Positions 56,708-64,000 of a DNA stretch of 64,000 nt are shown here, in pieces. Source of the DNA: an uncultured Prevotella sp. (GTDB lineage: Bacteria > Bacteroidota > Bacteroidia > Bacteroidales > Bacteroidaceae); the NCBI GenBank assembly GCA_905234145.1, contig CAJOGK010000001.1, positions 1-64,000 of the forward strand, read 5' to 3'. Made by a program: the position numbers and the translations under genes. Numbering within the stretch: the stretch's first letter is position 1; every line of letters starts with the position of its first letter. Below the pieces are notes generated by a model. It worked only from the letters and a program-made list of their open reading frames with translations, did not search any database and was not told the origin of the DNA.

Positions 56708-59302
56708 ATGAAACAGGAAAAAGATTATTTTGCATTCATCAGCTATAAAAGTGAGGATATCGAGTGGGCGATATGGGTACAACACGAGTTGGAGCATTAT
56801 CATCTGCCTACTTCGTATAACGGACGTACAAATATCAGGAAAGATCTTCGTCCGGTGTTCCGCGACATTGACGAGCTTAGTGCTGGAAATTTGCCAGAAC
56901 AAATAAAGCTAGCACTTGTAAATTCACAGAATCTTATTGTCATATGCTCACCACAAGCAGCGGAATCACCCTGGGTAAACGAGGAAGTAGAAACCTTTAT
57001 CAGCTTAGGCAGAACTGACCGGATTTTCCCATTTATCGTTGAAGGTAATTCTCCTAAGAAGTTCTTTCCAACGGCATTGCTAAATCTTCCAAAGAGCAAA
57101 GAACGTCTTGGAGGTGATGTGAGTAAGAATGGTCGAGATGCGGCATTTGTCAAAGTCGTCGCAGGTATGCTTGGAGTAGGTTTTGACTCTTTGTGGAATC
57201 GATACGAAAAAGAAAAGGCCGAAGAAGAGCGAAAGCAACGAGAGCAGAGGGATAAGCTGATGATTAGTCAGAGCCGATTCCTGGCTGAAAAAGCGAATTC
57301 GTTGGTGGATAAAGGGGACGCCTATACAGCAAGGTTACTCGCTATAGAAGCTCTTCCTAATAATTTGGACAGTCCTAACAGGCCTTATACAGCAGAAGCA
57401 GAAGCCGCTTTAATATATGCCGATAAATATGAAAATGCAATATTACAAAATCATTACATGAAAGTTTATTCTGCAGTTTTCAGTCCTGACGGGAGAAGGA
57501 TAGCCTCTGCATCAGAAGACAAAACTGTCAGGATTTGGGATGCTGATACAGGACAACAAATTGGAGAACCACTAAGTGGACATGAACGTGGAGTCTGTTA
57601 TGCTGCTTTTAGCCCCGACGGGAAGCGTATTGTTTCTGCTTCTTGGGACCAAACAATCAGAATATGGGATGCAAATTCTGGGCAACAAATAGGAGAATCT
57701 TTAAAGGGACATGATGGCAGAGTTTGTTCTGTTGTTTTCAGTCCTGACGGAAAACAGATAGTTTCAGCATCAGGAGATGGTACGATCAGACTATGGAATG
57801 CTGTCACGGGAGAACAAATTGGGAAACCAATAAAAGGGCATAATGACAGTGTTGAATATGCTGCTTTCAGCCCTAATAGCAAGCAAATTGTTTCAGCATC
57901 AGGAGATAAAACCATTAAAATATGGGATACATATACGGGACAGGAAATTAAATCTTTCGAAGGACATTCTGGAACTGTTAATTCTGCAGTCTTTAGCCCA
58001 GATGGTAAGCAAATCGTTTCAGCATCTTCTGACTTCACCATAAGAATTTGGGACACAAAAACCGGAAAGGAAAAGAATAAAATGGAAGAACATACATGGG
58101 TGGTTAGATCTGTAGCTTTCAGCCCAGACGGGAAACGAATTGTTTCTGCTTCTGATGACGAGACGATCAGATTATGGGATGCAAATACAGGACAACAAAT
58201 TGGAGAACCCCTAAAGGGGCATGAACGCGGAGTTTGTTCTGCCGCTTTTAGTCCTGACGGAAAACGAATCGCTTCTGCAGCTTTGGACAATACCGTTAGA
58301 ATATGGGACATTGGCTTAAAACGTCAAACGAGGGAACCACTAGTAGGGCATACCAAAACTATTCGTCATGTCGCTTTCAGCCCTGACGGGAAGCGGATTG
58401 CCTCTGCATCAGAAGACAGAACTGTCAGAATCTGGAATGCTGTCACGGGACAACAAATCGGAGAGCCTTTAACTGGACACTACAACAGTGTTATGTTTGT
58501 CGCCTTCAGTCCCGATGGAAAACAGATTGCTTCTGCATCAGATGACAACACCGTCATAATATGGGATATCAATACAGGACTACCACTAGGCGAGCCAGTA
58601 AATACCGGTTATATCATGTCTGTCGCTTTCTTTTCTAAGAGGGTTCGAATAATTTCTGCTTGGGAAGACTACATTGTTAGAATATGGGATGCTAACACTG
58701 GCCAGCAAGTTGGAAAGCCGCTAAAGGGACATTCCTCTTACGTTGAAGATGCTGTTTTCAGTCATGACGGTAAACGGATAGCGACTGCTTCTTGGGATAA
58801 TACCGTTAGGATTTGGGATACCAATACTTGGAATCAAATAGGGGATCCGCTTGTTGGACACAAAGGAGGGGTTTGTTCAGTTTCTTTCAGTCCCGATGGG
58901 ATGAGTATTGTTTCCGCATCAGATGACAACACTATTAGAATCTGGGACAGCAATACGGGACAACAAATAGGAGATCCATTAAAAGGTCATGTTGCAGGAG
59001 TTTATTCTGCCATTTTCAGCTCCGACGGGAAACGGATAGCATCGGCATCATGGGATGGAACTGTAAGAATTTGGGATGCAAACTCGAGACAACAAATTGG
59101 AGAACTGCCAAAGGATTCTATAAGGAAGGGTGGACCTATTGCTTTCAGTCCCGATGGAAAAAAAGTTATCTATGCATCTGATGACAATACTATCAGGATT
59201 TGGGATTTTCCTATTCTCCAAGATCTTATTGACCAAACTCGCGAGAGGTTCAAAAACAGACAGCTTACTCAAGAAGAACGTAGAAAGTACTATTTAGAGT
59301 AA
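56708..59302 (+). CDS. TIR-WD40 protein (14 near-identical WD40 repeats)
   Basis: TIR YFAFISYKSEDIEWAIWVQHELE...; 14 counted units of pattern (V/I)xxAxFSPDGKxI(V/A)SASxDxT(I/V)RIWD. Confidence 0.93.
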   Translation: MKQEKDYFAFISYKSEDIEWAIWVQHELEHYHLPTSYNGRTNIRKDLRPVFRDIDELSAGNLPEQIKLALVNSQNLIVICSPQAAESPWVNEEVETFISLGRTDRIFPFIVEGNSPKKFFPTALLNLPKSKERLGGDVSKNGRDAAFVKVVAGMLGVGFDSLWNRYEKEKAEEERKQREQRDKLMISQSRFLAEKANSLVDKGDAYTARLLAIEALPNNLDSPNRPYTAEAEAALIYADKYENAILQNHYMKVYSAVFSPDGRRIASASEDKTVRIWDADTGQQIGEPLSGHERGVCYAAFSPDGKRIVSASWDQTIRIWDANSGQQIGESLKGHDGRVCSVVFSPDGKQIVSASGDGTIRLWNAVTGEQIGKPIKGHNDSVEYAAFSPNSKQIVSASGDKTIKIWDTYTGQEIKSFEGHSGTVNSAVFSPDGKQIVSASSDFTIRIWDTKTGKEKNKMEEHTWVVRSVAFSPDGKRIVSASDDETIRLWDANTGQQIGEPLKGHERGVCSAAFSPDGKRIASAALDNTVRIWDIGLKRQTREPLVGHTKTIRHVAFSPDGKRIASASEDRTVRIWNAVTGQQIGEPLTGHYNSVMFVAFSPDGKQIASASDDNTVIIWDINTGLPLGEPVNTGYIMSVAFFSKRVRIISAWEDYIVRIWDANTGQQVGKPLKGHSSYVEDAVFSHDGKRIATASWDNTVRIWDTNTWNQIGDPLVGHKGGVCSVSFSPDGMSIVSASDDNTIRIWDSNTGQQIGDPLKGHVAGVYSAIFSSDGKRIASASWDGTVRIWDANSRQQIGELPKDSIRKGGPIAFSPDGKKVIYASDDNTIRIWDFPILQDLIDQTRERFKNRQLTQEERRKYYLE

Positions 59303-59351
59303 GAATTATGGAGTACTTGATGGAAATGATGATAGAACATGACTCAGAAAA

Positions 59352-59401
59352 GACTCTTTATTATGATAGTCAATGATTAAAACGAAATATGATGAAACAA
59401 G
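59352..59401 (+). repeat. 50-bp direct repeat, copy A
   Basis: gactctttattatgatagtcaatgattaaaacgaaatatgatgaaacaag, identical at 62299-62348. Confidence 0.95.
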
Positions 59402-62142
59402 ATTCCAAAGAACAAAACGTATCATATATTGAAGAGCAAGACTATGAGTACTTTGCTTTTATAAGTTACAAACGTGAAGATGCAGAATGGGCCATATGGC
59501 TTCAGCGTAAGTTAGAAAACTATCATTTACCTTCGAAAATAATCAAAGAACACCCTGAACTACCTAAAAAAGTTCAAGAGACGTCGCATATACGTCCAAG
59601 AATGTTCCGTGACATCACAGAACTTGGGGGCGGTATGCTTCCACAGGAAATAGAACAAGCATTAGACAATTCGGAGTATTTAATTGTAATTTGCTCTCAG
59701 AAATCAGCTGGATCAGCATGGGTAGATAAGGAGGTAGAGGGCTTTGTAAAAAAAGGGAAGGTTGATAAAATTATACCTTTTATTGTTGACGGAGAACCAT
59801 ATGACCCTAAAAAGGAATGCTACACAAAAACTCTTCAGAGTCTAAAGGGGGAAAAAAACGAACCTATAGGTATCAAAATAAACGATCTCGGACGCGAAGC
59901 TGCCGTAATTAAAGTTGTTGCAACGATGCTTAAACTTAAATTTGACACGTTATGGCAGAGGTTGACGAGAGATAAAGCTAAGAGGCAGGGAATAATTGCA
60001 ACAATAGGTATTGTGGCATTTTTTTTTCTAACTGGTTTCTTAATATGGCTGTATTATAACAACCGAGAGTTGGAAAGTCGCAATTGGAAGATAAAGGAGA
60101 ACCAAGCGAGATATATAGCAGGTCGGGCTTACCAGTTGATAGATGAAGGCGATGAATATACTGCCAGATTTATATTAAGTAAAGTTTTGCCCACAAATCT
60201 TGATAATCCCAATTACCCATACACGGCAGAGGCAGAGTCGGCATTAAGGAAAGCATGGAGCAGTCGGTCTTCTATCTTAAATGGTCATACTAGTATGTTA
60301 TGGGCATCAGAATTTAGTCCTGATGGTAAAAGTATCGTAACGTCTTCAAGCGACAAAACCGTTAGAGTGTGGAATGCCGCAAGTGGAGAGCAATTACTTA
60401 TACTTAAGGGTCACCAAGATGCTGTTCGTTTTGCATCTTTCAGTCCAGACAGTAAAGAAATTGCTTCTTTATCTTGGGACAACGTGGTGAAAATATGGGA
60501 TTCATCGACAGGAGAACTGAAAAACACCTTTATTGGAGACCAAAACACCACATGTTCCTTGTCGTATAGTCCAGATGGGGGGAAAATAGCTATAGGCAAT
60601 GGTGGAGGATATATAATTGTGCGAGATGCTAAGAGTGGTCACATAATGAGCTCCTTCAAAGGCCATATGAATCATGTATGGTCTGTCTGTTATAGCCACG
60701 ATGGGAAACAACTTGTTTCTTCATCTAGTGATGGTTCTGTCAAAATCTGGAATACTGAGACTGGCAAAGAAGAGAAAACTATCAATAACAAAACAAGCCG
60801 CATTTGGCATGTTTCATATAGCCCTGATGATTCTAGAATAATCTATGTTGCAGATAGCGTTTTCAAAGTCCTTGATGCACGAACTGGCATAGTATTAAAG
60901 GTATATAAAGGCCACGCAGGACTTGTAACCAATGCAAAATTCAGTCATGATGGTAAAAGGATTGTCTCTTCTTCAGATGATAAAACAGTTAAAATATGGG
61001 ATGCTCAAACTGGTGAACTTATAAAAACACTTAATGGGCATAAAGACGCGACATGGGATGCAAGTTTTTCACCCGATGACAAAATGATTGTATCTTGTTC
61101 AAACGACAATAGTGCAAGAGTATGGGATTTAACTATTAACGAACCATCATATTTAATCAGACTAAATAAAGAACCAATTAAAATCTTTACAGACGATGAG
61201 GACAAGTTTTTAGACTACGACCAAGTAGAGTTTGCAATGTTTACACCAAATGAAAACAATGTTGTCTTTACCACAGAAGAATCTGGAATCAAAACTTACA
61301 ACCTCAAGACTGGAAATCTACAGATAGCAGACTCTGCCAATTTCTACAAGTATTTAGAGCAAGAGATGTTCTCATCAGACGGGAAATATTTAGTTCGTTC
61401 TTTCGGTAACAAGATTAAGATTCTCAATGTGCAGAACCACAAGGTAGAAAAAGAACTGACATCGGAAATATATTCTAGTAAAGTATATTTCACGAATAAC
61501 GGGAAAAATGTTATCGTATTGACAAACAACAGATATGAACTGTGGGATTGGTATAAGGGAAGATGCTTAAAAAGGTCATCATTCGATAGTACATATTATA
61601 CAGTAGCAAGTAGTCCTCATGGATATATTGCAACATCTCGCAAAGACACTCTGTCATTATGGAATGCGCAAACAGGGAAGAAAGAGAAAACATTTGTCAA
61701 TGTCCAACACGGAATAGAAAAAATAGCTTTTAGTCCTAGCGGGAAATATCTTGCCTGCACATCTAATAACGTTGTAACAGCTACAATTTGGGATGTTGGC
61801 AAAGGAACTAAAACACAGACGATATACGGTTATTCAACTTACATTAATTCCTTGACCTTTAATCCTCAGGAAAATGTATTGATTACTGCTGCAAGAGATG
61901 GTGGTGTCAAAATATGGGAAATCAAATCTGGTGTTTTACTTTCAGAATACGAAGGGGATGCAGGTGATGCTTGCTATGTCGCTTTCAGCCCGTCTGGAAA
62001 GAAATTTGTAGTTGCTTATGGGCATGAAACCATCAAGATTTGGGATTACCCTCTGTTACAGAATCTAATAGATCGTACTAACTCTCTTTTCCGAAATCGC
62101 AAACTAACCGAAGAGGAAAAGGACATATTCCATTTGGAATAG
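59389..62142 (+). CDS. TIR-TM-WD40 protein (14 WD40-like repeats)
   Basis: TIR YFAFISYKREDAEWAIWLQRKLENYHLP; TM GIIATIGIVAFFFLTGFLIWLYY; WD40 units to the C-terminus. Confidence 0.92.
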   Translation: MMKQDSKEQNVSYIEEQDYEYFAFISYKREDAEWAIWLQRKLENYHLPSKIIKEHPELPKKVQETSHIRPRMFRDITELGGGMLPQEIEQALDNSEYLIVICSQKSAGSAWVDKEVEGFVKKGKVDKIIPFIVDGEPYDPKKECYTKTLQSLKGEKNEPIGIKINDLGREAAVIKVVATMLKLKFDTLWQRLTRDKAKRQGIIATIGIVAFFFLTGFLIWLYYNNRELESRNWKIKENQARYIAGRAYQLIDEGDEYTARFILSKVLPTNLDNPNYPYTAEAESALRKAWSSRSSILNGHTSMLWASEFSPDGKSIVTSSSDKTVRVWNAASGEQLLILKGHQDAVRFASFSPDSKEIASLSWDNVVKIWDSSTGELKNTFIGDQNTTCSLSYSPDGGKIAIGNGGGYIIVRDAKSGHIMSSFKGHMNHVWSVCYSHDGKQLVSSSSDGSVKIWNTETGKEEKTINNKTSRIWHVSYSPDDSRIIYVADSVFKVLDARTGIVLKVYKGHAGLVTNAKFSHDGKRIVSSSDDKTVKIWDAQTGELIKTLNGHKDATWDASFSPDDKMIVSCSNDNSARVWDLTINEPSYLIRLNKEPIKIFTDDEDKFLDYDQVEFAMFTPNENNVVFTTEESGIKTYNLKTGNLQIADSANFYKYLEQEMFSSDGKYLVRSFGNKIKILNVQNHKVEKELTSEIYSSKVYFTNNGKNVIVLTNNRYELWDWYKGRCLKRSSFDSTYYTVASSPHGYIATSRKDTLSLWNAQTGKKEKTFVNVQHGIEKIAFSPSGKYLACTSNNVVTATIWDVGKGTKTQTIYGYSTYINSLTFNPQENVLITAARDGGVKIWEIKSGVLLSEYEGDAGDACYVAFSPSGKKFVVAYGHETIKIWDYPLLQNLIDRTNSLFRNRKLTEEEKDIFHLE

Positions 62143-62149
62143 AGTCTGA

Positions 62150-62280
62150 CAGGGTAAAACAAAACAAAGATTATTTCGCATTTATAAGTTACAAACGTGA
62201 GGATATTGAATGAACTATATGGGTACAACATGAGTTGGAGCATTATCATCTGCCTGAGCAGATAAAACAGGCATAGTGAT
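62150..62280 (+). pseudogene. Remnant of a TIR-WD40 gene start with internal deletion
   Basis: frame reads VKQNKDYFAFISYKREDIE*TIWVQHELEHYHLPEQIKQA*; deletion joins ...HYHLP to (N)LPEQIK of the 56708 paralogue. Confidence 0.8.
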
Positions 62281-62298
62281 AGAACCAGACTCTTAAAT

Positions 62299-62348
62299 GA
62301 CTCTTTATTATGATAGTCAATGATTAAAACGAAATATGATGAAACAAG
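62299..62348 (+). repeat. 50-bp direct repeat, copy B
   Basis: identical to 59352-59401. Confidence 0.95.
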
Positions 62349-62629
62349 TAAAGTACACACCGCAGCCTATTGACACTACGGATGTCAAGCTGCCAGAGGA
62401 ATTAGAACAATTGGTAGAGCAGATGTCAAAGAACGTACATGAGGTATGGGCCGAGACTCGTATCAAGCAAGGATGGAAGTATGGCGAGCAACGCAATGAT
62501 GATTTGAAAACTCATCCATGCCTTGTACCGTACGAGGATCTTCCAGAAGTTGAAAAAGAGTACGACCGCAATACTTCTATCGGCACACTAAAGCTGATTA
62601 TGAAGCTTGGATTCAAAATTAGTAAGTGA
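62336..62629 (+). CDS. RyR (ryanodine receptor repeat) domain protein, 97 aa
   Basis: YTPQPIDTTDVKLPEELEQLVEQMSKNVHEVWAETRIKQGWKYGEQRNDDLKTHPCLVPYEDLPEVEKEYDRNTSIGTLKLIMKLGFKI matches the RyR repeat pattern end to end. Confidence 0.9.
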   Translation: MMKQVKYTPQPIDTTDVKLPEELEQLVEQMSKNVHEVWAETRIKQGWKYGEQRNDDLKTHPCLVPYEDLPEVEKEYDRNTSIGTLKLIMKLGFKISK

Positions 62630-62655
62630 TTTTGAGATCAAAATGATTATAACGT

Positions 62656-63054
62656 ATGAAAAAGTATTTCTATTTGATGGTTGTGTTGGTCTTTGTGAGT
62701 TGCTCACAGATGGATCTGCCAGAGAAGGAAGTAATGTCAGTAGTCCCAGAGCATGAAGCGTCTGATTGGTCAGTAGAGCGAGTGTATTTTATGGATAGAG
62801 GAAATAGAATGATTGCTCGCGTGAACAGAGAAGATCTTGGCGGGGAATGGTATTTCTACAGGTCTATAGACAAAGGTGAACAGGTAATGATGTCTGCTAT
62901 CTCAGACCAGTTGTTTCGAAAAGATGTCAGCGAGTATCCTTGCATCACCTCGACCTTTAAGTTTGCAGATGATGTCTATCGAATCCATCGGTATGATGGC
63001 AAACAATCAAGGTATTCTCAATATTATTTCTTGATTATTTCCAAGAAAAAGTGA
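62656..63054 (+). CDS. Hypothetical lipoprotein (132 aa)
   Basis: lipobox VLVFVSCSQ. Confidence 0.65.
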   Translation: MKKYFYLMVVLVFVSCSQMDLPEKEVMSVVPEHEASDWSVERVYFMDRGNRMIARVNREDLGGEWYFYRSIDKGEQVMMSAISDQLFRKDVSEYPCITSTFKFADDVYRIHRYDGKQSRYSQYYFLIISKKK

Positions 63055-63144
63055 GGAGTTAGACATCTTTTTGTGCTTTGCACTTACTGGGTGTTTTATG
63101 CAGTTGATAGACTCTATTTTGGAAATTTTTCTATGAAAAACTTG

Positions 63145-63172
63145 TTTGTTTCAATTATTCTTTGTATTTTTG
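63145..63172 (+). promoter_or_regulatory. Bacteroidota promoter TTTG-N16-TATTTTTG
   Basis: tttgtttcaattattctttgtatttttgcaac upstream of MscS. Confidence 0.55.
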
Positions 63173-63257
63173 CAACATCTCCAAGAATTTGATACACCCT
63201 TGCAAAGGGTTGCATGATGGTTCTTATTTAAAATTTAACTTAGAGGACTTAATCACA

Positions 63258-64000
63258 ATGTATAAAATAATCAGAAGTAAATATCTGGCTTCAGAGTCTC
63301 TGCTTAAGCAGATTGTTGGGGCTGTTTTTGAGCATTGGCAGCTTCTGTGGGTACTGTTACTTTTGTTAATTGCCCCATTGCTGACTATGTGGGTAGCACC
63401 TAACATTTTCAATGTTATTATTAATAATTTCTGGTATCAGTTGGCATTCCTAACCATTTTGGTAATGCTAGCGATAGCTGTATGTCGTAAATTGACTGAC
63501 ATCTTTAGTCTACGCAAAAAAGAAATTTGTATTACCTGGTGTCAGATGTCCATTTTGATAGCCGTTGGTATATGGATTATTGGTTTTATGATTATTTTCA
63601 ATACCAAGAGTCATCCCCGTTATGCAGCAGCTCTTGCAGTTATTGGAACATTGACAGCATGGATTTTTCAGGATACAATAAAGGGAGTCGTAGCCTTTAC
63701 TCATTTACGGCTCAATCATCAATTATGCATTGGAGACTGGATAAAAGTTCCTAAATACAATGTAGACGGTGTTGTAACGCGTGTTTCTTTAACGAACGTG
63801 ACCCTTTACAACTGGGATACGACGACGGCATCCATTCCTACAAGTGTCTTGCATTCTGATTATTTCGTAAATCTTCAAAAGATGAGGGATGGTAAAACCT
63901 ACGGGCGCCGAATGTACAAAACGTTTATTTTTGATACAGGTTGGTTCCATTTGTTGTCCGCTGAGGAGGCAGAAGAATTGAGATCGTCAGAAGATATTGT
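63258..64000 (+). CDS. MscS-family mechanosensitive channel, 3' truncated by window end
   Basis: manual translation MYKIIRSKYLASESLLKQIV...; GTLTAWIFQDTIKGVVAFTHLRLNHQLCIGDWIKVPKYNVDGVVTRVSLTNVTLYNWDTTTASIPTSVL. Confidence 0.88.
   Translation, partial: MYKIIRSKYLASESLLKQIVGAVFEHWQLLWVLLLLLIAPLLTMWVAPNIFNVIINNFWYQLAFLTILVMLAIAVCRKLTDIFSLRKKEICITWCQMSILIAVGIWIIGFMIIFNTKSHPRYAAALAVIGTLTAWIFQDTIKGVVAFTHLRLNHQLCIGDWIKVPKYNVDGVVTRVSLTNVTLYNWDTTTASIPTSVLHSDYFVNLQKMRDGKTYGRRMYKTFIFDTGWFHLLSAEEAEELRSSEDI

Noticed and set aside
57598-58311. 237-aa minus-strand ORF with repeats
   Set aside because: Mirror of the WD40 repeats on the plus strand; repetitive antisense artefact
57450-59200. Tandem repeats considered as CRISPR or minisatellite
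   Set aside because: About 126-nt period encodes WD40 blades in one frame; no short identical repeats with unique spacers
1-64000. tRNA/rRNA genes, integrase or transposase, CRISPR array
   Set aside because: None recognised on reading either strand; a tRNAscan/IS search would be needed to exclude divergent cases

Overview
This 64 kb window is from a Bacteroidota genome, most likely Prevotella-like, judging from TAnnTTTG promoters and gene content. About 0-35.5 kb is mostly core or metabolic. It holds an SLC13-type transporter, a SpoIIE/RsbW/STAS partner-switching set interleaved with GH13/GlgX glycogen genes, Hsp20, an mfd gene with an apparent frameshift, lipid and glycan genes, an ECF sigma/anti-sigma/TonB-receptor set, dihydroorotase, dnaX, a histidine kinase/MFS/REC set and a GH51 arabinofuranosidase. 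About 35.6-64 kb is accessory. Two systems there stand out. (1) At 35.6-49.7 kb there are two divergent paralogous SpoVK/CbbX-type AAA+ ATPases. Next to the second is a tight operon encoding a periplasmic vWA-TM protein, a bacterial tubulin-like GTPase, an 1175-aa papain-like (C1A) protease with TM segments, and a lipoprotein. (2) At 52.5-63 kb there is a TIR island: TIR-zinc ribbon-DUF349-like-SEC-C, double TIR, TIR-WD40 (14 blades), TIR-TM-WD40 (14 blades), a TIR pseudogene, a RyR-domain protein, a lipoprotein and an MscS channel. An identical 50-bp direct repeat flanks the TIR-TM-WD40 cassette and includes the start codons of both that gene and the RyR gene. No rRNA, tRNA, CRISPR array or transposase was recognised. 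All family calls were made by eye from the translated sequence; no database search was run.
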